From Nitrospirales bacterium (GTDB taxonomy: Bacteria > Nitrospirota > Nitrospiria > Nitrospirales > UBA8639), in the NCBI GenBank assembly GCA_021603905.1, contig BQIU01000007.1, forward strand, positions 33,036 through 97,035: a DNA stretch of 64,000 bases, read 5' to 3'. A program made the position numbers and the translations under genes. The notes below the pieces were generated by a model. The model worked only from the letters and a program-made list of their open reading frames with translations. It was not told the DNA's origin and made no database searches. Each line of letters opens with the position of its first letter. The first letter of the stretch is position 1. Shown piece after piece: positions 36,396-44,745 of this stretch.

Positions 36396-36423
36396 TAAAG
36401 AATTGAATAGTAAGTTCCGATAA
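36396..36423 (+). promoter_or_regulatory. Possible sigma-28 (FliA) promoter ahead of the GT9-CgeB block
   Basis: TAAA (36396-36399), sixteen bases, then TCCGATAA (36416-36423); the consensus is TAAA-N15-GCCGATAA. The -10 is identical to the one ahead of flagellin, but spacing is one base long. The start point would fall about five bases before ATG 36435, giving almost no leader, so the site is uncertain. Confidence 0.35.
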
Positions 36424-36434
36424 CAAGAAAGAAC

Positions 36435-37742
36435 ATGTTGCATCGTCTTGTTATTCAATTGGCAAGGTTAGGAGACCTGCTTCAAACCTTACCTGCAATG
36501 ACTTCCTTGCGTGGTCGCTATCCGGATGAGGAGCTGGATCTCTTATGTGCGAAACCGTTGGTTCCTGTCGGTTCATCTTTTCCCGGTGTTAGGCATATTT
36601 TTCCTTGGGATGGAAATGAATGGGGGAACATTGCCAAAAGTTGGTCACACAAGGGGGGAAAGGCTCTTTCTAGGGCTGATGATTGTCTAAACCATTTCCA
36701 GCCTAACGCTTACTCACTGGCTTATAACTTGAATAATCATCCTCGTGCGATCATTGCGGCTCATCTGTTTGCTCATGATGTAATCGGTCCTGGTTGCCAG
36801 GGACCACTTTCACAGATTGTCCCAGACTGGGTGAAGTATTTGAACCTTGTTGGTGTTCATCGTGGAAGGAATCGTGTGCACCTAGCAGATGCATTTTGTG
36901 GTGTTTGTGGGGTGAAGCCTCCATCGGTGGTTCCAACGTTCCAGCCTCGAGAAATAGATTGGCCCACCAGTTTGAATAGTTTCAGAGATGGTAATGGGGT
37001 CTGTGTAGCACTTGTTCTTGGATCCGGTGATGCTGATCGCCGGATTCCTCTTTGGATGTGGGACGAGTGGATTTGCACATTTCTCACCGCCTGTCCTGAC
37101 GGGCGTGTGATGTTAGTTGGTGGGGGAGGTGAGCGAGAGTTGGCCTATACACTCTTAGATCGAATTCCGTCGCACTATGTGAGTCAGATATGGGACGCAT
37201 GTGGACAGACGTCTCTGATGCAGCTCGCGAATATCCTTTCTCACTGTTCATGGGTGCTGGGGTCTGATACGGGGCCCCTTCATTTAGGAGTGGCCTGTGG
37301 GGCCAAAGTTCAGGGTTTTTATTTTTCTCGTGCACGTGTGCATGAAACAGGACCCTACGGACATGGTCATTGGGTGTGGCAGGCGGAACAGGTGTCAGGT
37401 CAAGAAGAAAACAGGAACGTCAAAAAAGAAGCAGTGGGAGAAGGTGCGTTACATCAAAATATCAAAGAAGGTCTCAGGCTGGATCATTGGCCGGTAAAAG
37501 AAAGTATTGAGCTTTTGTTAACCGAGACCTGTTCGGTCATTCCAGAGAGATGGAGTCTGTGGAGTAGTCAGCTGGATGATTGGGGTGCCCATTTTATCCA
37601 ATTTAGTGATCCGAATAGAGAACTTGATGGTTATCGCGAACAGATCTGGGAAAAGCTTCAGAACGAAAATGTCAACTGGGACTCTGTTCTTGAATTGATG
37701 AGCCCGTCGGGCTCTTCTCACGTTGTAGAACGATTACTATGA
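36435..37742 (+). CDS. Glycosyltransferase family 9 (heptosyltransferase-like)
   Basis: This 435-residue protein starts with LHRLVIQLARLGDLLQTLPA, the signature N-terminus of GT9, and has the donor-site region CSWVLGSDTGPLHLGVACGAKV. An FYFSRARVHETGPYGHGHWVW block and a variable ~110-residue C-terminal extension follow. GT9 enzymes transfer heptose from ADP-heptose to LPS core, and homologues near flagellin genes take part in flagellin glycosylation. The heptose-type genes at the start of the window could supply its donor. It overlaps the next gene by 4 bases (ATGA). Confidence 0.8.
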   Translation: MLHRLVIQLARLGDLLQTLPAMTSLRGRYPDEELDLLCAKPLVPVGSSFPGVRHIFPWDGNEWGNIAKSWSHKGGKALSRADDCLNHFQPNAYSLAYNLNNHPRAIIAAHLFAHDVIGPGCQGPLSQIVPDWVKYLNLVGVHRGRNRVHLADAFCGVCGVKPPSVVPTFQPREIDWPTSLNSFRDGNGVCVALVLGSGDADRRIPLWMWDEWICTFLTACPDGRVMLVGGGGERELAYTLLDRIPSHYVSQIWDACGQTSLMQLANILSHCSWVLGSDTGPLHLGVACGAKVQGFYFSRARVHETGPYGHGHWVWQAEQVSGQEENRNVKKEAVGEGALHQNIKEGLRLDHWPVKESIELLLTETCSVIPERWSLWSSQLDDWGAHFIQFSDPNRELDGYREQIWEKLQNENVNWDSVLELMSPSGSSHVVERLL

Positions 37743-38839
37743 AGATACTCTTGCTCGGGTTTCCTATCTTGAAGAATGCCTTTCTTCAATGTGGCCATGA
37801 GGTGCTGACATGCACGACCGATCACTGTGGAGATATTTGGGTTGATGAATTTCCGGTTTCCATTGATCAGGTCCTTCAAGCATTACCACACGGGTGGAGT
37901 CCTGATCTTGTGTTCTTAATGGATGAGAGCACGGAACCCATGTTCCTCGGATTAGAGAGTCTCTCAATTCCAACGGCATGGTACACCATTGATGCTCACC
38001 TTCATTTACATTGGCATAAAGCGTACACCGCGATATTTGATTTTGTCTTTGTCGCGCAAAAAGATTATGTGCCGGATTATAAATACGATGCCTCTCGTCA
38101 AATTGTGCAATGGTTGCCCTTATTTTCTGACCCTGAACGGGATCGTCATTTTCCATTGCCAAAGATTTATGATGTAAGTTTTGTGGGTGTCGTGAATTCG
38201 AAGTGGAAGCCTGAGCGAAGTCGATTGTTAGATGCGGTGCGTGAACAAATTCCTCTCTATACCACGACCGGGGAATATGTGAGTGTCTTTAATCGTTCGA
38301 AGGTTGTGTTGAATGAGAGTGCGGCCAATGATATCAATTTCCGTGTGTTTGAGGCCCTGGCCTGTGGAAGCCTGTTGTTGACAGAACATGTTGGTAACGG
38401 ATTTGAGGACTTATTCCAGGATCGAAAACATCTTGTCATGTACGATCGTCGCAATGTCGAACAAATTGTTGAACTTGCACAGTATTATGCGAGTCATACG
38501 CAAGAGCGTGAGGATATTGCAAGAGCTGGTCGACAGCGAGTTCTCAAATCACATACCACTGTGCATCGAGCTCAAGCCATTACTGAGATCGTGCAAGCAT
38601 CAGATGTGCATAAACTTGTGAGCACAAGACAGTCTGCACTGTTAGATGTGTATGGTGTCTTGGCTCGCGTGTATGAACATGCTGTTGGAGTCTATGAGGT
38701 CGCCAGTCAACGATATCAAGGCTCTGATTCTCAGTTTCGCGAGTGTGTTCGAATGAAAGAAACCTATCTTCATGTTCGAGAGAACGTGCTTCAACAGTTA
38801 GATGAGCAGGTAAGGTGTCCGAACGCGGTCAGTATGTGA
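37739..38839 (+). CDS. CgeB-family glycosyltransferase
   Basis: This 366-residue protein starts MKILLLGFPILKNAFLQCGH and has the C-terminal donor-binding half of the CgeB (spore maturation protein B) group: VFNRSKVVLNESAANDINFRVFEALACGS, then LLTEHVGNGFEDLF. Family members are GT-B glycosyltransferases that modify spore or flagellar proteins and surface glycans. The last ~70 residues, after the GT fold, are helical with no clear function. It is flanked by a GT9 gene (overlap ATGA) and a truncated CgeB-like copy (overlap GTGA). Confidence 0.78.
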   Translation: MKILLLGFPILKNAFLQCGHEVLTCTTDHCGDIWVDEFPVSIDQVLQALPHGWSPDLVFLMDESTEPMFLGLESLSIPTAWYTIDAHLHLHWHKAYTAIFDFVFVAQKDYVPDYKYDASRQIVQWLPLFSDPERDRHFPLPKIYDVSFVGVVNSKWKPERSRLLDAVREQIPLYTTTGEYVSVFNRSKVVLNESAANDINFRVFEALACGSLLLTEHVGNGFEDLFQDRKHLVMYDRRNVEQIVELAQYYASHTQEREDIARAGRQRVLKSHTTVHRAQAITEIVQASDVHKLVSTRQSALLDVYGVLARVYEHAVGVYEVASQRYQGSDSQFRECVRMKETYLHVRENVLQQLDEQVRCPNAVSM

Positions 38840-39015
38840 ACATTTTACTTCTTGGTCTATTGGATCTGATGGAAGGATTTCAAGAGCTGGGCCATCACGT
38901 TTTGACGTGTGCCACTCGCTTTATTCACAGCTATTCCATGATGCGTCAATCTGCGACTGTGACTGAAAAGTTTCGCCATGTCATTTGTCAGATTCATCAT
39001 GAATTTGGCATGTAG
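38836..39015 (+). pseudogene. Truncated CgeB-like gene remnant
   Basis: The 59-codon frame from GTG 38836 reads like the beginning of the gene just upstream: NILLLGLLDLMEGFQELGHH followed by VLTCAT, against KILLLGFPILKNAFLQCGHE followed by VLTCTT. It stops at 39015, where family members continue for hundreds of residues, and the following gene uses another frame from 39032. It looks like the relic of a duplicated CgeB gene deleted after the first ~55 codons. A small functional peptide cannot be excluded. Confidence 0.5.
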
Positions 39016-39031
39016 GAGTTCAACGATCTTT

Positions 39032-40849
39032 ATGAGTCAGTTTCAGGAAAACCTTCGTCTTCTTCGACTTTACGATTCAATGCTGGCTGACAAGCTGACA
39101 GATGAAAAGCCCGGTGTTCTCACAATCCAAAATGCGAAGAATGGAATGCCAACAGCACGTGTTCAACAGCAGTGGATTCATAGCGCCTATGATCCTTTGA
39201 AAGAAGCTCAAACGTGGGCAGAAAATGCCATTCAAGAACACCAATCCGGAGAAGCAATTCTTGTTACGGGGGTTGGGCTCCTCTATCACGTGGAAGCGCT
39301 CATGAAGATTGCGGCTCCTCACACATCGATACTAGTATTGGTTCCTGACTTGAGAGAGCTGTGCGCTGCGCTTACGGTGCGATCTTTTACCGGATGGGGT
39401 GAAGAGATCCAATGGTTATGGGGAAATGTTGAAGATTTAGCCAATCGTGTCCAGCACGCGTATTCACGAATTCGTTTTGTCGGTCATACTCCTTCCGCCG
39501 CTCTACATGAGACGTATATCAGGGACTTTCAATCTGCACTTCGTGAAAGTGTGTCCCGCACCCAGGGAGGAAAGCTTCATATTGCCGTGATTGGACCAAT
39601 CTATGGCGGGTCTCTTTCTGTGACGAGTCATGTTGTGCCAGCGTTAAAAGCTCTTGGCCACAGAGTGACATGGATTGATCATTCGATTCATTATCCAGGA
39701 TATCAAGACTTAGAACGTCTTCGTGATCAGCAATTACGAATGACTATGCAGAGTCGCTTTGGTGAAACTCTTGGAGTTGTGAGTCTCGCTCATATTGCTG
39801 ATGATCCCCCGGATCTTGTCCTTGCGATGGCTCAAGCGCCTTTATCCATGCCCGTTCTTCAACAATTACGAAAAAAGAAGGTCGTCACGGCCATGTGGTT
39901 CGTTGAAAATTTCAGGCATCTGACGTATTGGCAGCAAGTCGCGTCCGGATATGACTTTTGGTTTGTCATGCAGCAGGAGCCTTGTATGAATGTCTTGTCT
40001 CGTGCCGGAGCAAGGCAGGTGTCTTATTTACCCTTAGCGGCGAATCCCGATGTGCATAAGCCTGTGGTATGTAGTCCGGCGGAACAAAAAGAATTTGGAG
40101 CTGACGTCTCATTTTTGGGAGCAGGCTATCCCAATCGGCGACAACTGCTTGAAGGGTTACTTAATCAAGGTTGGTCTTTCAAACTCTGGGGAAACGAATG
40201 GGACAATCCTGGTCCCCTCAGCGCCGCCTTACAACGAAACGGTGCAAGAATTGATTCAGAAACCAGCGTCAAAATTTTTAATCAAACAAAGGTCAATATT
40301 AACGTACATTCGTATACTGGGTCAGGGTTTGATCCTGATGGTGATGGAATCAATCCACGGACCTTTGAATTGGCCGCCTGTGGAGCTTTTCAAGTGATTG
40401 ATCGACGGAGTCTGTTGTCTCAACATTTTGATGAGACCATGTTAGCGGTGATTCAAAACCCTGAAGACCTTGTGCCAACCGTTCACCGGTACGTGCATGA
40501 TTCAGCGGCTCGTCTCGCCATGGCAGAAGCCTCAAGGCGACATATATTGGCTCATCACACCTATGTGCATCGAATGAAAGAACTTCTTGGAACGGTTGGT
40601 CTCCATAAACCGGACTGTGTGGGGGAAGTATTACGTGGTGATCGAAGTACGGCTTCATTGGAAAGGAAGAGTCATAAAACTCCAGAATTGATTTCAATTC
40701 TGCGGTCTGTACCAGAAACTGACCGTGTAGAGCTTAAGGATGTTGCTAAGCAAATTCGATCAAAAGGGCCAACGTCTGTGCTGAGCCGAGACGAACTCTT
40801 GATCTTAATGATGGATGAGTATCGTCAGGAAACGCGGGATTTTATTTAG
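39032..40849 (+). CDS. CgeB-family glycosyltransferase with long N-terminal region
   Basis: This protein has 605 residues from ATG 39032 (an upstream ATG at 38978 lies inside the remnant and is less likely). The first ~190 residues resemble the N-terminal domain seen ahead of CgeB-type transferases and of Maf-type flagellar glycosylation proteins (a GEAILVTGVGLLYHVEAL block). The GT-B part begins at KLHIAVIGPIYGGSL, with SHVVPALKALGH and MWFVENFRHLTYW. The donor-site end has VNINVHSYTGSG, GINPRTFELAACGAFQV. The C-terminal ~60 residues are a tail of unknown role. Location between GT9 genes and flagellin supports flagellin or surface glycosylation. Confidence 0.78.
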   Translation: MSQFQENLRLLRLYDSMLADKLTDEKPGVLTIQNAKNGMPTARVQQQWIHSAYDPLKEAQTWAENAIQEHQSGEAILVTGVGLLYHVEALMKIAAPHTSILVLVPDLRELCAALTVRSFTGWGEEIQWLWGNVEDLANRVQHAYSRIRFVGHTPSAALHETYIRDFQSALRESVSRTQGGKLHIAVIGPIYGGSLSVTSHVVPALKALGHRVTWIDHSIHYPGYQDLERLRDQQLRMTMQSRFGETLGVVSLAHIADDPPDLVLAMAQAPLSMPVLQQLRKKKVVTAMWFVENFRHLTYWQQVASGYDFWFVMQQEPCMNVLSRAGARQVSYLPLAANPDVHKPVVCSPAEQKEFGADVSFLGAGYPNRRQLLEGLLNQGWSFKLWGNEWDNPGPLSAALQRNGARIDSETSVKIFNQTKVNINVHSYTGSGFDPDGDGINPRTFELAACGAFQVIDRRSLLSQHFDETMLAVIQNPEDLVPTVHRYVHDSAARLAMAEASRRHILAHHTYVHRMKELLGTVGLHKPDCVGEVLRGDRSTASLERKSHKTPELISILRSVPETDRVELKDVAKQIRSKGPTSVLSRDELLILMMDEYRQETRDFI

Positions 40850-40869
40850 ATATCGTGAGCAGGGTTTTC

Positions 40870-42501
40870 ATGCCTAAACAAGTTCTCATCATCAATATTA
40901 CTCGCATGGGCGATTTGATTCAGATGACGCCATTGTTGAAGCGATTAGAGTACGAATGGCCTGGTGTGGCTATTGATGTCATCGTAGATCGTGAATTTTG
41001 TGTGATTGCGAAACTACTTCCTGGCATTCGTCATGTTCTGTCATATGACTTTCAAATGCTTATGGATGATGCACGTGTTCAATCTCGTGATTTGGTGTCG
41101 TTGTATCAAGATGTCGCGGAGTGGGCGAAAACTCTTACCACCAATGGCTATGATCGAGTAATCAATCTGACATTTAATCGACGGAGTGCGTATTTAACCG
41201 GTTACATTGGTTCCTCTGATATTCGTGGTCTGACGACGGCTCCTGATGGAAATGTGATTGTGAAGAATTCTTGGATGGCCTATTTTCTCGATATGCATAC
41301 CTATCGAAGATTAAACCGCTTTAATCTCGTTGATATCTATGCTCTTGGAGGGAGCGGTCCAGGTCCTTACGCGCCAGTGAAACTGAAACGGCACGACTCT
41401 GATTGTGAATGGGCACGGGCATTCCTTTCGGTATCAGGAACTCCAGCATGTTGGATTGGGGTACAAATTGGAGCGAGTGATGTGATGAAAGCGTGGCGTC
41501 CAGAGTATTTTGGCCACACCATGGCGTTGATCAGCCAACAACTCAATGTTGGCTTTGTGTTAATTGGGAGTCAAAAGGAACTGCCTGCCGTGCAGGAAGC
41601 CGTGCAGACGTATAAAAAAGCTGGAGGTGTTGCTCCACTCTGTCACGCGATCGGCAAAACCACGATTCCTCAACTCGTTGGTCTCTTGTCCCAGTGTGAT
41701 TTGATGCTCACGAACGATACCGGGCCCATGCACGTAGCTGTCGGAGTGGAGGTGCCGGTGGTCAATGTGTCAGTTGGTCACGTTGACTTTCGGGAGACTG
41801 GCCCATATGGCCAAAAACATTGGGTTATTCAGCCCGAAATTGAATGCGGGCCATGTGGGTTTGACCAAGTCTGTGCCCACCAAAGCTGTAAGGACCGACT
41901 TCCCCCACGGTATGTCTCGGAGGTCTGTCTCCATGCATTGGGAAAAGGCGCATTGCCGGATGATTGCTCTCTGGGAATGCGGATCTACGAATCTGCTATC
42001 GATCATGACGAGCTGGGAACGTATCAACTTCGTGTTGGCACAGAATCTCATCTGTATCACTGGTATGGGCAGTTTTGGCGAAAGTTTTGGTTTGACACGT
42101 GTTCAGGAGGCACAAGTCAACTTCCCATTTCCAATGAGAATCCTCCAGATCTTGATCATATAGAAGAGACGTTCTTGCAATTAGAGCCGCTGCTGACGGC
42201 TCTGTGTCACAGCGCGGATGAAATGGTAACGATCACTTCTCATGAGCCTGTAGCAGTCGATCGTCTTAAAGCTTGTCAAGGTCATATGAATCAAGTAGCG
42301 CATGAGGCCAGAAAACTTGGACGAACATCTCTCGCCTTTACGCCCATTACGACAGCATGTTTTCGAGATACACACAATTTACAACAACCCGATCTTCGGG
42401 GAATGGCCCGTGAACACGCGCGTGCGTATGCCACATGGCAGCGTCGTACATGGGACATTGTCAGGCAGTTGGGCATTGATCATACATTAGCACTACACTA
42501 G
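40870..42501 (+). CDS. Glycosyltransferase family 9 (heptosyltransferase-like) with long C-terminal extension
   Basis: From ATG 40870 (GCAGGG upstream; GTG 40855 is an alternative) this is a 543-residue protein. GT9 signatures are KQVLIINITRMGDLIQMTPLL at the start, WIGVQIGASDVMKAWRPEYF in the middle, and LMLTNDTGPMHVAVGVEVPVV at the donor site; FRETGPYGQKHWVI and a CGPCGFDQVC segment follow. The part beyond ~380 residues is not found in classical WaaC/WaaF. It is the nearest glycosyltransferase to flagellin. A heptose or similar sugar donor is likely. Confidence 0.8.
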   Translation: MPKQVLIINITRMGDLIQMTPLLKRLEYEWPGVAIDVIVDREFCVIAKLLPGIRHVLSYDFQMLMDDARVQSRDLVSLYQDVAEWAKTLTTNGYDRVINLTFNRRSAYLTGYIGSSDIRGLTTAPDGNVIVKNSWMAYFLDMHTYRRLNRFNLVDIYALGGSGPGPYAPVKLKRHDSDCEWARAFLSVSGTPACWIGVQIGASDVMKAWRPEYFGHTMALISQQLNVGFVLIGSQKELPAVQEAVQTYKKAGGVAPLCHAIGKTTIPQLVGLLSQCDLMLTNDTGPMHVAVGVEVPVVNVSVGHVDFRETGPYGQKHWVIQPEIECGPCGFDQVCAHQSCKDRLPPRYVSEVCLHALGKGALPDDCSLGMRIYESAIDHDELGTYQLRVGTESHLYHWYGQFWRKFWFDTCSGGTSQLPISNENPPDLDHIEETFLQLEPLLTALCHSADEMVTITSHEPVAVDRLKACQGHMNQVAHEARKLGRTSLAFTPITTACFRDTHNLQQPDLRGMAREHARAYATWQRRTWDIVRQLGIDHTLALH

Positions 42502-42516
42502 CAAGGAGGATGGTTC

Positions 42517-43050
42517 ATGCAAGTACAACTTGATGACGAAGTTTGGGAAATGTCCGACACGGTCAAGCTTGAGGAAGTCATTGCACGTGTGAGTGATACG
42601 GCGCATGCCAGAGGATGTTTAGTGACGAATTTAACAGTTGGGTCGCGATCGTTTACTGATCGTGATTTAGTGCCATCGATTCTCTCGCAAGTCGCTGGCC
42701 CATTGGGTAATATCGTGGCGACCAGTCAGCCGCTTCAGTCTATTGTTGCGAGTGGAGCATCCAGTGCCCAGGAGTATGGTCGTAGCTTGAAGGTTGATGG
42801 AGAACAGTTAGTCCAAGCCTTTCGCCGTGGAGAAAAACGTTTTCGTCAACTTGACGAATGGTTTGGACGTCTCGCCGATTACGTGGAGTGGGTCGAGCTT
42901 ACGAGAGCGGTCGAGTCTACAGGTGAAAAACCTGATTCTATGGTGAATTGGTTACAAGAAGTGCTGGCTGCTCGTGAAAGAACAGATATGGTGGGGTTAG
43001 CCGATCTCTTGGAATTTGAAATTATGCCACGTTTGCCCCATAGCCCGTAA
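42517..43050 (+). CDS. Unrecognised 177-residue protein upstream of flagellin
   Basis: This gene has an excellent ribosome site (AAGGAGG) and lies 15 bases after the GT9 gene. The product is soluble, acidic, and without signal or membrane segment. It starts MQVQLDDEVWEMSDTVKLEEVIARV, has a hydrophobic/alternating first ~60 residues, and its second half is helical (REGRRFRQLDEWF-like, ending LEFEIMPRLPHSP). I see no FliW, CsrA or FlbT signature. Its place between glycosyltransferases and flagellin suggests a role in flagellin handling or in control of modification; no function is assigned. Confidence 0.7.
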   Translation: MQVQLDDEVWEMSDTVKLEEVIARVSDTAHARGCLVTNLTVGSRSFTDRDLVPSILSQVAGPLGNIVATSQPLQSIVASGASSAQEYGRSLKVDGEQLVQAFRRGEKRFRQLDEWFGRLADYVEWVELTRAVESTGEKPDSMVNWLQEVLAARERTDMVGLADLLEFEIMPRLPHSP

Positions 43051-43149
43051 TGCGCTCAACATTCTTTCTTTTTGAAAATGCTGAAAATCTAACAATATGA
43101 CGAATTCCTTCTTGTTCGTGTGAGTTCTGAGTGTGCGAAAAGAAAAATC

Positions 43150-43176
43150 TCAAGTATTTGATGTCCTTTCCGATAA
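43150..43176 (+). promoter_or_regulatory. Sigma-28 (FliA) promoter of flagellin
   Basis: TCAAGTAT (43150-43157), eleven bases, TCCGATAA (43169-43176). This matches the TAAAGTTT-N11-GCCGATAA consensus in spacing and nearly all key bases. The start near 43184 gives a leader of about 113 bases before ATG 43297, with AAGGAGG ahead of it. Confidence 0.75.
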
Positions 43177-43296
43177 TATGATCGAAACCAAAATGAGATT
43201 GTTCATCTTGGGGAAGGAGATCAGAAGTACATTTATCATTCATTAAGCTTTAGAGTATGGATACTCTGAGGTGACTCATTATCAAGGAGGATTTTT

Positions 43297-44124
43297 ATGG
43301 CACTTGTTGTAAACACAAACGTTGCATCCCTGAATGCGCAACGGAACTTAGAAGCGAATACCAATTCGTTAAATGGTTCCGTGGCTCGTCTTTCTTCCGG
43401 TCTCCGGATTACCCGAGCAGCTGATGATGCTGCCGGTCTGGGTATTTCGGAAACGTTACGTGCACAGATCAGAAGTATTAATCAGGCGGCCAGAAATGCA
43501 AATGACGGTATCAGTCTTCTGCAAATCGCCGACGGTGGTGCGGCTAATGTTGGTAATCTTCTAGGTCGATTGCGGGAATTAGCCGAGCAGTCAGCCAGTG
43601 GTATTCTTGGAAGTACCGAACGGTCATACTTGGATCAAGAGTTCGTGGCGTTACGATCTGAAATCGACCGAATTTCTTCCGTGACGGAATTCAACGGTGT
43701 GAAGCTATTGAGTGGGACGGACAATAATAGTCTCTCCATTCAAATCGGGTTTAGGAGTTCAACCAACGATACATTATCGATTGCGCTGAATGATCTCAAT
43801 ACCGGTGCGCTTAACTTGTCGACGACGAACGTCTCTACCTCGGCGGCAGCGTTGGGCGCTTTGGGAAGCATTGACAGTGCGATCAGTGCTGTGGCTAGTG
43901 CTCGTGCAACAATTGGTTCCTTGCAAAATCGAATTGATGCGGCTGTCCAAAACTTGGCCGTGGGTGGTGAAAACCTTACGGCTGCTGAGTCTCGTATTCG
44001 AGATGCAGATATTGCGTTAGAGACATCGCAATTTGTCCGAAATCAAATTTTGGTGCAAGCTGGAACATCAATTTTGGCACAGGCCAATACGTTGCCTCAG
44101 CAAGCACTCGCGTTATTGAATTAA
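43297..44124 (+). CDS. fliC: Flagellin
   Basis: This 275-residue protein has the D0/D1 N-terminus (VVNTNVASLNAQRNL, SSGLRITRAADDAAGLGISE, RNANDGISLLQIADGG) and C-terminus (RIRDADIALETSQF, LVQAGTSILAQANTLPQQAL). At this length it lacks outer D2/D3 domains, so filament exposure is limited to a small Ser/Thr-rich centre; serine and threonine are common there, which leaves possible O-glycosylation sites. It sits behind a sigma-28 promoter and is followed by a strong terminator. Secreted by the flagellar type III system, with FliS as the expected chaperone. Confidence 0.96.
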   Translation: MALVVNTNVASLNAQRNLEANTNSLNGSVARLSSGLRITRAADDAAGLGISETLRAQIRSINQAARNANDGISLLQIADGGAANVGNLLGRLRELAEQSASGILGSTERSYLDQEFVALRSEIDRISSVTEFNGVKLLSGTDNNSLSIQIGFRSSTNDTLSIALNDLNTGALNLSTTNVSTSAAALGALGSIDSAISAVASARATIGSLQNRIDAAVQNLAVGGENLTAAESRIRDADIALETSQFVRNQILVQAGTSILAQANTLPQQALALLN

Positions 44125-44135
44125 TGAAGATAGGG

Positions 44136-44170
44136 AAGAGAGCAAGGCCGTACTCGGCCTTGCTCTTTTC
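44136..44170 (+). terminator. Rho-independent terminator of flagellin
   Basis: AGAGCAAGGCCG (44139-44150) and CGGCCTTGCTCT (44155-44166) form twelve perfect pairs around a TACT loop, followed by TTTTC; A-T pairs extend the base. It lies 12 bases after the flagellin stop. Confidence 0.85.
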
Positions 44171-44172
44171 CG

Positions 44173-44190
44173 CTCCGTACGATAACGGAG
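44173..44190 (+). repeat. Small stem-loop touching the FlaG ribosome site
   Basis: CTCCGT (44173-44178) pairs with ACGGAG (44185-44190) around six bases. The right arm merges into GGAGGGAGG, the ribosome site of the next gene, so folding may limit FlaG translation. Too short to be certain. Confidence 0.3.
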
Positions 44191-44200
44191 GGAGGATATT

Positions 44201-44623
44201 ATGATACAGAGTGTTCCAGAATCTACATCGGCTGCATTGTCCATTGGGCAAGGTGTACGCGATCGTTCTGGAGCCAAAGCGACTTCTTCGGATTCGAGCG
44301 ACATTCAAGAGAAAAAAACATCATTTCGACCTTCATCCTCAGAAGATCGCACAGATGCTTCAGGCATTCAAGCGTCTTTAGCAACTAGAGATGCTGCCCT
44401 AAGCCAGGATTTGAAAGAAAAGGTTGCACAGATTCAAGATACCATTAATCAGTTAGATTCTCATGTGCAGTTTTCTGTTGAAGAGGAATTGGATCGTGTG
44501 GTGATCAAAGTCGTTGACCGGGATTCTGGAGAACTGATACGTCAAATTCCCTCGGAAGAAGTCTTACGAGCTCAACGATTCTATGATGAACATTCAGGAA
44601 TTCTTTTCGAGGAAGAAGCTTAA
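44201..44623 (+). CDS. flaG: FlaG-family flagellar protein
   Basis: This 140-residue protein has a low-complexity Ser/Asp/Gln-rich first half and the FlaG domain at the C-terminus: HVQFSVEEELDRVVIKVVD followed by SGELIRQIPSEEVL. FlaG proteins influence filament length and are found next to fliD and fliS. The ATG follows GGAGGGAGG. Behind the flagellin terminator, transcription may come by readthrough or from a local promoter that I could not identify. Confidence 0.88.
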   Translation: MIQSVPESTSAALSIGQGVRDRSGAKATSSDSSDIQEKKTSFRPSSSEDRTDASGIQASLATRDAALSQDLKEKVAQIQDTINQLDSHVQFSVEEELDRVVIKVVDRDSGELIRQIPSEEVLRAQRFYDEHSGILFEEEA

Positions 44624-44745
44624 CGAGAAAAGTCTCTATTCCCGACCCGTTAAGAGTGTCAGTCTCATTGGATGTTCAATGCCCGATGATTCGTAGATGT
44701 GTACTTGATATGCAAGATGCACCAACATGACAGGGAGCGTTTACT

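Larger units (their letters stand above)
36084..36434. other. 351-base divergent promoter region
   Basis: No gene is supported here; a short minus-strand frame (36094-36339) has no family features. The region separates the minus-strand methyltransferase from the plus-strand GT9-CgeB block and holds a sigma-54-type element for the former and a sigma-28-like element for the latter. Confidence 0.55.

Noticed and set aside
44624..44745. Sigma-28 promoter before fliD (GCCCGATGA near 44682)
   Set aside because: The -10 resembles GCCGATAA, but no TAAA lies at the required distance upstream.
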